Assembly: GCA_030427635.1 (NCBI GenBank)
Contig: JAUIBA010000006.1
Location: forward strand, 124,001-188,000
Direction of reading: 5' to 3'
Length of the DNA stretch: 64,000 bases
Origin: Bacteroidia bacterium
Lineage (GTDB): Bacteria > Bacteroidota > Bacteroidia > Chitinophagales > Chitinophagaceae
Shown here: piece after piece, positions 24,328 to 34,600 of the stretch
How the letters are laid out: each line of letters opens with the position of its first letter
How positions within the stretch are numbered: position 1 is the first letter of the stretch
Notes under the pieces: generated by a model
What the model saw: the letters and a program-made list of their open reading frames with translations, nothing else
The model's database searches: none
What the model was told of the DNA's origin: nothing
Position numbers and translations under genes: made by a program

Positions 24328-26529
24328 TTACTGCACTATCATCTTACGGGTACTAGTAGCATTGCCTGATGTAAGCGTAACAAAGTACATACCTGGTATA
24401 CCTACCCTATCGCGTGAAATAAACTCTGTATTCATGGCATTAGGTGTGGCAGATATAGCCTGCTGATATATTACTTTTCCGGCTACATCACGTACCACAT
24501 ACTGAGCCTTTGCCTCATTTCCTGCTTTGAACACGAGGTTACAGCCATTGGCCGATGGGTTTGGATAGATAATGAGGTCATTACCTTCCACAGATGCCAT
24601 CTCACTGACTGCTGCAGGGAACAGACCAATACCAACATTGTCTATATAGACGTTGTTACCGATGTTGCCCGGCCTCATACGGAAGCGGAAAAATGTCTGA
24701 CGGTTGCGATAAATAGAAGATACGGCAACTGAACGAGGTATCCATGTAGATGTTGAGCCCGGAACGAACTCGGATGATCTGCTACCATTATTAGCGAGGT
24801 CAGAGGTGCGGAAAGCAGCGAGCTTTGTCCAGCGGGTACCACCTGTAACACTTACATCAATCTGCAGCGAGTCGTATGTACGCGTGCCCCAGCCACTGAT
24901 AGAAGTAGATGCACCTGTGCTGAAGAAGTTGAAATATACATCACCACCAAGACCTTCAAGGTTGAATGCCGGAGTCACGAAATCATCATAGTCGCCGGCA
25001 GCAGTACCTGTGCGCCTGTTAGATGTGTCGTATGAGCGGAAACGTACACAGGAGTTATCATCCTTGCCGGCACCGTTATAAAACTCCCATTTAAACTGAT
25101 TGTCATAATAATTAATCATAGGCCAGTTGGTAACATCGCCAGCCGATGTAAATGACTGAGCATAACCTAAAGTGCCAACAGGTGTAGTATCTGCAGCATA
25201 AACAGCATTTGTCTTCACCAACGTATTAGTACCGGCATTAGATGTAGCTGTAAGTGATACAGTAACCCAGCCCGGTACAGAGAAGCGATTCAAAACATTG
25301 GTCATAGAAGTAGATACCGGCGTGCTGGCACCATTAGAAAACTCCCACTGTACTGATGCTACGGTATCGTTCCAGGACCTGTTATTGAACGAGAACTGTG
25401 CAGCATTGGTGTATGTAAGAAACAGAGAGCGTGCATCGGTAACACTTCCACCACCTACACCCTTATTGATAGAAAACTCTGCAACAGGCGGGAGGTCCGG
25501 CATAGGAGCAAGTGCGCCTGTAGCTGCGAGGTTGGCAGGGGTGATGAGGTTATTACGTCCTGCAACGGATGATGTAAGTGCATCTCTCATGCGCTCGCAC
25601 TGTCCTTTTGAGAACATGTTAGAGCAGTAAGAGTAGTCCATGATATTCTGCGAATTGGTAGTATCAGGATAGTCTACAAGAGAGTCCAGCAGACCTGATG
25701 ATGATACATACATCTTAGCATAACCTGTAGCACAGGCAGTATCATAAATAACGCTTGTGATACAGCCCGGAGAGTGTCCCTTAGTAGGAGGAGTATCATC
25801 TACCTGGTCATCACCGCAGGCTACTGCTGCATTATTGTTGTTGCCCCATACGTGCTGCAGATTGAGGCAATGTCCCAGCTCATGCGGAATTGTTTTGGAA
25901 GTATTCAGATAGCTGGCAAGACTTATTACACCATCATAGTGAGGCATCATAGCACCACTGGACGGATAATATGCATATGCGGCCGCACCTGAATTGCCCA
26001 GTGTATTAGTGAACCATATGTTCATATACTTATTGTTGGGCCATGGGGTAAACTTAGACTGGTCGCTGCCAGGACTGGTAAGATAGGAATGATGGCGTAT
26101 CACACCTTTTGTAGGGTTTCCATCAGGGTCAATGGTAGCCAGATGCAGCCTGATACGGGCATTTCCTATATATGGTTTAAAAGCAGGGATAACAACATTA
26201 GTATCGGGATTGGCACTTACAAATGCAAGCGCCCAGTTCTGTACGGCTTCATAAATAGCGTCATCGGCCAGGAAATCCATACCATAATCATGCACCACAT
26301 GTACTACCAGCGGCACATCGTACCAGGTAGTATCAGCAGATGCAGTAGTTCTTGCAGCCAGGCCTGATGTTACCTGCTGATTAAACTGTTTTTCCATTTC
26401 AGCCAGCTGGGGGTAGTGTGTGAGCAGCTGGTGATAATGCTCGTCTGTAGCACAGGGCTGAGACTGAGCAATACTGGTGCCGGCCATACATGCCATGGCC
26501 AGGACCAGAAGAGAACTCCTTTTGAACAT
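24328..26529 (-). CDS. Secreted M43 family zinc metalloprotease with T9SS sorting domain (paralogue B)
   Basis: 733 residues from the ATG at 26529, which gives a good signal peptide ending in TSIAQ. The zinc site HELGHCLNLQH is at residues 216-226, followed by GDDQVDDTPPT and an NIMDYSYC Met-turn. A PKD-like domain, a MAM-like domain and a T9SS CTD (IYPNPSANG start, KMIVQ end) follow. It resembles paralogue C at 50434 more than paralogue A, for example in the shared TPVG...SFTSAxDxTNWPM segment. It is upstream of paralogue A on the same strand with a terminator between, so it is probably transcribed on its own. Confidence 0.9.
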   Translation of the reverse strand: MFKRSSLLVLAMACMAGTSIAQSQPCATDEHYHQLLTHYPQLAEMEKQFNQQVTSGLAARTTASADTTWYDVPLVVHVVHDYGMDFLADDAIYEAVQNWALAFVSANPDTNVVIPAFKPYIGNARIRLHLATIDPDGNPTKGVIRHHSYLTSPGSDQSKFTPWPNNKYMNIWFTNTLGNSGAAAYAYYPSSGAMMPHYDGVISLASYLNTSKTIPHELGHCLNLQHVWGNNNNAAVACGDDQVDDTPPTKGHSPGCITSVIYDTACATGYAKMYVSSSGLLDSLVDYPDTTNSQNIMDYSYCSNMFSKGQCERMRDALTSSVAGRNNLITPANLAATGALAPMPDLPPVAEFSINKGVGGGSVTDARSLFLTYTNAAQFSFNNRSWNDTVASVQWEFSNGASTPVSTSMTNVLNRFSVPGWVTVSLTATSNAGTNTLVKTNAVYAADTTPVGTLGYAQSFTSAGDVTNWPMINYYDNQFKWEFYNGAGKDDNSCVRFRSYDTSNRRTGTAAGDYDDFVTPAFNLEGLGGDVYFNFFSTGASTSISGWGTRTYDSLQIDVSVTGGTRWTKLAAFRTSDLANNGSRSSEFVPGSTSTWIPRSVAVSSIYRNRQTFFRFRMRPGNIGNNVYIDNVGIGLFPAAVSEMASVEGNDLIIYPNPSANGCNLVFKAGNEAKAQYVVRDVAGKVIYQQAISATPNAMNTEFISRDRVGIPGMYFVTLTSGNATSTRKMIVQ

Positions 26530-26646
26530 TACGAAAAATTGGTTAAAAGATGATATTAGCAAAACGTGAAGATAACGATTTCAGGTATAAAAACCTTTAT
26601 TATTCAATGGAATATGATGGTAACATGACACAATTAAAAACAGATT

Positions 26647-26669
26647 AAGCCTCCCTGTTCAGGAGGCTT
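26647..26669 (-). terminator. Terminator of the small lipoprotein gene at 26746
   Basis: An 8-bp perfect stem AAGCCTCC/GGAGGCTT (26647-26654, 26662-26669) with a 7-nt loop is followed on the minus strand by AATCTGTTTTTAA. Confidence 0.65.
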
Positions 26670-26745
26670 TAATAATTTAAAACAAAGTGGAAAAGGAAAT
26701 AACAGGGAATACATACAGGTATATGTTACCCGATATAGTATACCA

Positions 26746-27114
26746 TCAATTTACACGATTACATATGTAGCTACCCGTATTTTTACCAATAGTATCTTCT
26801 GTATAACTATATAGATTGTAAGGATATGTCAGCTTCAGTTCCACATCTTTTTCTCTGATTATTTTCTGTATTTCCAGTGTGTCCTTGTTCATGAATAAAT
26901 CAGAATAGTGTTTGGTAAATGTTCTGTCTGCCTTGTCTGGGCCAAGGTTATCTACCCTTAAGAGATCATCTGTATAAACGGTGTCGGTACGGTGGTACAG
27001 AAATGTACTTACATTGGCAGAGCATGTATAACTGTATTCAGGCCCTTTTATCGGATCTCTGTTACATGCAGTACACATCATGATGATGGCTAAAAATGAT
27101 AATGCGGCTTTCAT
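26746..27114 (-). CDS. Small predicted lipoprotein, unknown function
   Basis: 122 residues. A hydrophobic signal ends in MMCTAC, a plausible lipobox with Cys at about 17. The mature part has three further cysteines (SYTC, and the last CNRVN) and a charged middle. No family recognised. It lies alone between the M43 gene and the methyltransferase. The 281-bp stretch to 27395 carries the promoter of the methyltransferase. Confidence 0.55.
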   Translation of the reverse strand: MKAALSFLAIIMMCTACNRDPIKGPEYSYTCSANVSTFLYHRTDTVYTDDLLRVDNLGPDKADRTFTKHYSDLFMNKDTLEIQKIIREKDVELKLTYPYNLYSYTEDTIGKNTGSYICNRVN

Positions 27115-27340
27115 AAAGTAAATAAATTGTCTGGTGAGGAAGAAATTGCTTTGGGCAACACTTTATGGACGAGAGTAATAATAAAATCGTTGGTTTTTCA
27201 GCAGGAAATTAAAATGTGTGTTTACAACAAGGCTCAAACCAAACAAGGCCAGCGACTGTGAAATGTCCCCCACCCGACATTCAACCTTCTAAGCAGATAC
27301 ACTATCAGCTTAGTAACCTCTGCCGGCTGTGCCGAAACAG

Positions 27341-27348
27341 TATTTTTG
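27341..27348 (+). promoter_or_regulatory. -7 promoter element (TATTTTTG) of the methyltransferase gene
   Basis: Exact TAnnTTTG ending 47 nt before the ATG at 27396. No clear -33 element. Confidence 0.4.
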
Positions 27349-27395
27349 CCAATGAATTTCACTGTTCGTAAAAAAGTGTTGAATAACTTCGGATA

Positions 27396-28139
27396 ATGAA
27401 AGATGCGATAGATAATTTCTCCTCAGGGTCAGATAATTATTCCTTATTCCGTCCATCATCACCGGATGAAATATTCGATTTCCTGTATTCAAACATTGTG
27501 AACTTCGAACATGCCTGGGATTGTGGTACCGGTAACGGGCAGGTGGCACGGGTGCTGGCCAAACGATTCCATAATGTAACAGCTACTGACATTAGCGAAG
27601 AGCAGATATGTGAGGCACACAGCCTGCCAAACATCAATTATCTCATTGAACGGGCAGAATATACATCGCTACCAACTTCATCTGTAGACCTCGTTACGGT
27701 AGCACAGGCGATACACTGGTTCGATTTTGAACCATTTTATGCGGAGGTAAGACGGGTATGCAGGGCGGGAGCCATTGTTGCGGCATGGACATATGCGAGC
27801 ATTCATGTAACAGAACGTGTAGACAAGGTGATAGACAAACTGTATCGGGAACTTACAGGACCATACTGGGATAAGGAACGGCGATACGTGGATGAATGTT
27901 ACCAATCAATACCTTTTCCGTTTGATGAAATTGAGACCCCGTCATTCTGCATTGAACAACACATGACGTTGGCGCAACTTACCGGCTACCTACGTACATG
28001 GTCAGGGGTAAAACACTACGAACGGGCAACACAGGTTGACCCTGTTACTATTGTAGAAGAGGAGCTCGCTGCTGCATGGGACAATGCAGGTACCCGCCTC
28101 ACTACGTGGCCGGTGTACATGCGGGCGGGCAGGGTATAA
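27396..28139 (+). CDS. Class I SAM-dependent methyltransferase
   Basis: 247 residues, a methyltransferase type 11-like Rossmann fold. The SAM-binding motif I WDCGTGNGQVARVL lies at about residues 40-53, the acidic motif II ATDISEEQI at about 63-71, and the VDLVTVAQAIHWFD segment at about 92-105. It resembles the small-molecule methyltransferases related to yeast Tmt1/Crg1 and plant embryo-abundant proteins. Substrate unknown. It stands alone. Confidence 0.85.
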   Translation: MKDAIDNFSSGSDNYSLFRPSSPDEIFDFLYSNIVNFEHAWDCGTGNGQVARVLAKRFHNVTATDISEEQICEAHSLPNINYLIERAEYTSLPTSSVDLVTVAQAIHWFDFEPFYAEVRRVCRAGAIVAAWTYASIHVTERVDKVIDKLYRELTGPYWDKERRYVDECYQSIPFPFDEIETPSFCIEQHMTLAQLTGYLRTWSGVKHYERATQVDPVTIVEEELAAAWDNAGTRLTTWPVYMRAGRV

Positions 28140-28659
28140 CGATGATAGCAACGAGAGCAAATTCAGCTACTCTCAAAGAATGTACTACCGATGCCTTAGT
28201 AACATACAACCATCTCAAGGTTTATGGCTTTAATATCGTTTGGCTATCTTACGAAGTACATCTGGTTTTTCTGGTCATAAGTGTTGAGGTATTACATATT
28301 TCCGCCTGACTGCAGGCTCTTGTGGGGAACCAATGCTATGCGACCGCGTATTTCAGTTATGCCTATGGCAGTTGGCATGCTTCTAGTCAATATTATGGCT
28401 ATAGCTGCCTCGTTGCTATTGAGATTATAAATTTATCACCTACTTAAGAAATCTGTACCTGACAGGTAATCTGATATTCCTTTTTACTTAATGCTGCGCT
28501 ATCTGTCAAGAGTATTACTCTGCTGATGCAATAAATATATAATAACAATAACTGAAAATGTACAGACAACTCTGATTGCCACACTGATTCACATTAATAT
28601 TTTTTTTGTCACGAACGAAAATATTCGCTATTTTAGCATTATATAAACATTTTTGCCTT
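28140..28659 (+). other. Intergenic region with a possible decayed or very small hydrophobic ORF
   Basis: About 520 bp without a convincing gene. A short frame at 28338-28430 would encode 30 residues (MRPRISVMPMAVGMLLVNIM start) with a membrane-like stretch; it could be a remnant or chance. The last 60 bp are AT-rich and probably carry the promoter of the giant repeat protein. No RNA gene recognised. Confidence 0.35.
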
Positions 28660-31600
28660 ATGCGATACCCCTATATACTCCGGCAGATACTGAAGCTTTT
28701 ACTTATTACAATCCTTGTAACATTTTCAGGACGGGCTACCGCAAGCCATATTGTAGGTGCGGATATGTTTTATACACATGTAACAGGCAATACCTATAAA
28801 GTGACGGTAGTCCTGTATGGTGACTGCGGACCTGCCAGCGCAGGAGCATTTGCCACATTATCATCTCCTTCGGCAAGTCCTGTTATATGCCTTTATGATG
28901 GATCTACATACCACAGTACTTTGAACCTGTCTGCCGAGCCTCCGGTTACTGGTATAGAAATAACTCCAGTATGCCCCGACTCTTTACCATATACGCAATG
29001 CATACTCCCATCCAATCACATTCCTGGCATTAAAAAATTTACATATTCCAGAATTGTCGCCTTACCGTACCAATCCGGCACATGGCGGTTTATATTTAAT
29101 GGTGCATATGGTCCATCAACAGCTGGCAGGGCAACCGCTATAACCAACATACTGTCTGGCACTACTATACAGCTTATAGATACGCTGAATAACCTGACTG
29201 CCCCCAACTCAAATCCTACAATGACCAATATACCGACACCATTCTTTTGCCTGAACCAACCCAACGGGTATAATCCCGGGGCTGTGGACGGTGACGGTGA
29301 CAGGATTGTATTTTCACTTGTACCTGCTACTGATGGCACCATGGGCTGCTCGACAATAGGCGGAAATGTAACCTATACAGGTACCGCATGGCCGGGGCAA
29401 CTGATTACCGCTACCACTCCCCTGCAATGCGTGGCCAGCTCCTACTTTTTTGATACCGGAACAGGGCAGATGATTTTCTTTCCGAATGTGGTACAAAGGT
29501 CAGTGGTAGTGTACAATATCAGAGAATATCGTGGTGGTGTGCTGGTAGGTACCTGCCAACGGGAAATGACGTTTCTGGTTCACCCCTGTATCAATCTGCC
29601 ACCAGCAGGTATTTATGACAGTGCAACTGCAGGAACAATCACAGACAGTACTCACTTTGAAATATGCTCCGGTTCCGGCCCATTCTCCATTTTCATGAAC
29701 CCTACTGACCCTGAAGGGCAGGTAGTGAATGTAACTGTAGCGGGGCTGCCTGCAGGTGCTACATTCACTACTGTGGGTAATGGCACCCCTACCCCACATT
29801 GTACATTTTCATGGAATACTACCGGTGTACCCCCAGGTGACTATGTTTTCTTTGTGACCTTTAAAGACAACAACTGCCCGGAATCAGGCACACACACCAG
29901 GGCCTTTACAGTGACGATAACACCACCACTACCGCCAATAACCGGCGTGTACACAGTATGCCCCGGCAGCACTACCACACTATCTATCGCATCAGCAGGA
30001 GGAACATGGTCTGCATCACCAGTATCTGTAGCAACGGTAAGCGCAACAGGTGTTGTAACCGGGATATCGCCGGGTACAGCAACTATATCATATGAAAGCA
30101 GTGCAGGCTGCCTTGCAAATGTAGTTGTCACAGTTGACCCAGGTGGTATTGGTTCTGTGTCAGGCCCCACTGATGTATGTGTGGGCAGTACCATTACACT
30201 CTCACATCCGTTTAGCGGTGGCACATGGAGTGTATCAGGCAGTGCGGCATCAGTGAGTACCGGTGGTGTAGTTACAGGTATATCGGCAGGGACGGTAACT
30301 GTGAGCTACACTACTACTACAGATTGTGGCACTCACTCATTTTCACATATAGTAACAGTAACAGCACCACCCACAGTAGCCCCCATTACCGGCCCATCTA
30401 CACTGTGTACAGGTAGTACCATAGCCCTGTCTGACGCCACACCCGGAGGTGTATGGAGTACAGCCAGCGCAGGCGTATCGGTGAGTCCGGCAGGTATTGT
30501 AACGGGGTTATCGTCTGGCACAGCAACCATTAGCTATACGGTAACGAACATATGCGGCAGCGCAACTGCCACAAAAGAAGTCACAGTAGACATAACACCC
30601 GGCACTGTGCCGCTAAGCGGTGCCACATCTGTATGTATGGGTGGCACCATTCTACTGTCTTATCCGCTGAGCGGTGGCACATGGTCCAGTTCGTCACCTG
30701 CAGTTGCAACGGTATCGGCAGGAGGACTTGTTACCGGTATCAGTGCAGGTACAGCTACCATCAGTTATGATATTACCAACGCATGTGGCTCAGCAGTAGT
30801 AACAACGGTAATAACTGTAGATGCCATGCCTGTAGCAGGTCCTGTTACCGGCCCTTCCACGGTATGCGTAAGTATGCCTCCTATACTCCTGTCCAACAGT
30901 ACCCCGGGCGGTACGTGGAGCAGCAGCAGTGCCAACGCTACCGTAAGCAGTACCGGACTGGTAACAGCAGTGAGCCCGGGAACGGCAACCATAAGTTATA
31001 CGGTAACCAACTCATGTGGTACTGTAGTAGCCACCACTGTGATAACCATAAACCCGGCTCCCGGCGTGGCCGCACTCACCGGACCTACCTCTGTATGTGC
31101 AGGCAATACCATTGCGCTTACCTACCCCACGGCAGGTGGCACATGGGGCAGTTCAAACCCGGCTGTAGCAATAGTATCGCCAGGTGGCATTGTAACGGGT
31201 ATTGCATCAGGCACGGCTACCGTCAGCTATACTGTAATAACCATATGTGGCAGTGTAACAGCATCGGCAGTAGTAACAGTAGAAGTAATGCCTGTGGTGA
31301 CCCCTATTACAGGCCCCACTACATTATGCACAGGTGGTACTATAGCCCTGTCCAATGCTACACCGGGTGGCGTATGGAGCAGTGGCAGCAGTAATGCCAG
31401 CGTAACTACGGGCGGCATAGTATCGGGCGTGAGTGCTGGTACAGCAGTTATCAGCTACACTGTATCTAACTCATGCGGCAGTGCAGTAGCAGCCACTGTA
31501 ATAACCATAAATCCTGTGCCGGGAACAAGCATACTGACCGGCCCCGCAGCCGTATGTATGGGCAGCACGATAGTACTCACTGCCAGTGTGCCGGGCGGTA

Positions 31601-34600
31601 CATGGACAAGTACCGTACCTGCGGTAGCTACTGTATCGGGCAGTGACGTGGTCACAGGTATTGCCCCGGGCACAACAACCATAAGCTATGTAATTACTAC
31701 CAGCTGCGGCACATCGGTAAGTACGATGACCATAACGGTAGATGACATGCCTGTAGCCGGGCCCATAAGCGGGCCTGCTTCATTGTGTGCAGGCGCAAGC
31801 ATTGTGCTAACTACACCAACTCCAGGCGGTACGTGGAGCAGCGGTAGCAGTAACGCTACTGTAAGTGCAGGTGGTGTTGTTTCCGGCATTACGGCAGGAA
31901 CAGCCACCATAAGCTATACCATAACCAATGCCTGCGGCACTGCTGTGGCAACAACTGTTGTGACTGTAGACCCCATAGCCGGGACCGGACCACTGACCGG
32001 CCCTACGGCTGTATGTGCAGGTAGTACTATTACGATACCGGCACCAGCACCTGGCGGCACATGGACGAGCACCGCACCGGCTGTTGCCACAATATCGGCA
32101 GGAGGTGTAGTGACCGGGATATCGGGAGGTACAGCAACAATAAGTTATGTAGTAACTACCACATGTGGCACGGCAACACTCACGGCATTAGTAACAGTAA
32201 ACACAATACCCGTGGTGGACCCTATAACCGGCCCGACATCTCTGTGTACAGGAGGTACCATTACACTATCCAATGCCACCCCGGGCGGTGTATGGAGCAG
32301 TGGCAGCCCGGAGGCATCTGTAAGCAGCACGGGAGTGGTTACCGGTATTACCGCAGGAACAGCCACCATAAGCTATACCGTAACCAATGCATGTGGCAGC
32401 GTAACGGCATCAATAGTTGTAACCGTAAATCCCTCACCTGGTAGTGGCACGGTATCAGGTCCTACATCGGTATGTGTGGGCAGTACGGCGGCACTGTCAT
32501 TCCCTGTGAGTGGCGGCACATGGAGTTGTACACCCTCATCTGTAGCAACGATATCATCGTCCGGTGTGGTGACGGGAGTAGCACCAGGCACAGCTACTAT
32601 CACCTATATAGTAACTACAGCATGCGGCACGGCTACTGTAAACAGTGTTATTACTGTGGACGATATTCCTGTGGTGGCTCCGATAACAGGCGCTACCACC
32701 CCGTGCACCGGCACAACAGTGGTACTTTCCAATGCCACACCTGGTGGCGTGTGGAGCAGCAGCAGCAGTAATGCTACTGTGAGTGCAACAGGAGTAGTGA
32801 CAGGAGTAACTGCGGGCATCGCCACTATAAGCTATACCGTAACCAATGCATGTGGCAGCGCTACCGCTTCTATTGTGGTTACTATTAACCCATCGCCGGG
32901 CACCGGCACACTTACAGGAGCTGGCAGCGTATGTATAGGAGACACTATATCTGCGGGCTTTGCTGTAAGTGGCGGCACATGGTCATGTACTCCGGCAACC
33001 GTGGCTACTATTACACCTACCGGTATTATAACAGGTATTTCCACAGGTACTGCCATCGTTAGCTATGTACTTACAACAAGCTGTGGCACGACTACCATTA
33101 CGCGAACCATTACCGTAAATCCACTACCCACAATTACTCCTATCACAGGTCCTACATCGGTATGTGTGGGCTCAACCATAATGCTCAGTAATGCTACTCC
33201 CGGCGGCACGTGGAGTACCGGCAGCAGCAATGCAAGCGTAAGCGCTACCGGCATTGTGAGCGGTATAAGCGCAGGTACGGCTACTATAAGCTATTCTGTA
33301 GGCAACAGCTGTGACACAATATCGGTGACATATGTCATAACAATTGACACACTACCGGCAATAGCCGCCATTACCGGACCGGATACACTATGCGCCGGAG
33401 CAACCGTAACACTTGCCAATGCTACCCCGGGTGGTACATGGAGCAGTACCAATCCGGCTGTAGCCACTATCAGCTCTGCCGGAGTAGTAACAGGCATAGC
33501 CGGAGGCACTACAACCATCAGCTATGCCCTCACTAACAGCTGTGGAACTGTGGCTGCAACCGCTGTTATAACAGTAAATCCACTACCCACTGTATTACCC
33601 ATTACCGGCCCTTCATCAGTATGTGTGGGCCTTACAATTACATTGGCCGATGCTACACCAGGTGGCACATGGAGCAGCTCCGGAACGGCTGCAACTGTAA
33701 GTGCGACAGGAGTGGTAACCGGGGTGTCAGGCGGTACCATTACTGTTTCCTACTCTGTATCCAACAGTTGTGGTACTGTGACCGTAACAAAAATTGTAAC
33801 CGTCAACCTTTTTCCTGACGCAGGAGTCATTTCCGGTCCGGACTCTGTATGTACCGGCAGCGCCATCATACTCACCTCTACCATACCTGGCGGTACATGG
33901 TCCAGCCCCGACCCTGCAGTTTCAGTTTCATCTGGTGGTGTAGTAACAGGAATCGCGGCGGGAACAGCACTTATATCGTATACACTGGTGAACGGATGCG
34001 GCCCCGCCACTGCTACATATGTTGTAACAGTGAACCCACTACCTGACCCCGGCGTAGTAACCGGCGGAGGCGCTATATGTACCGGCAATACACTGGCACT
34101 ATCTGCCACAGTAGCAGGCGGAATATGGAGCATCACCGGCAGCGCAGCATCCATCGGCAGTACAGGAATAGTAACAGGCTTAACCGTGGGAACTGCTGTA
34201 GTGTCATACACAGTAACAGATGGTATATGTGATGCACATGCTACATCGGTGGTAACTGTAAACACACTACCCGACCCGGGAATAATAACAGCAGATAGCG
34301 CTATTTGTGAGCATGAGACAATAACAGCAACCTGCTCTGTAACAGGTGGTGTATGGAGCTGTAGCAGCCCTGCTGTTTCTGTATCTCCCACAGGTGTGGT
34401 TACCGGACTCACCAGCGGGCTGGTAACACTCAGCTATACCGTTACCAATATGTGTGGCCCGGCTACTGCCACAAAACTCATTTCTGTGTATCCCGGGCCA
34501 GACCCAGGCACCATTACCGGAGATGCCACCCTGTGCATAGGTGCTACCACCACCATTACCACATCATCGCCGGCGGGTACCGGCACATGGAGCAGCAGTA

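Noticed and set aside
28076-28309. 77-codon plus-strand ORF after the methyltransferase
   Set aside because: It starts inside the methyltransferase gene in another frame and has no signal, domain or ribosome binding site.
29841-34412. Series of minus-strand ORFs across the giant gene
   Set aside because: They repeat with the same period as the Ig-like array and are antisense shadows of it.
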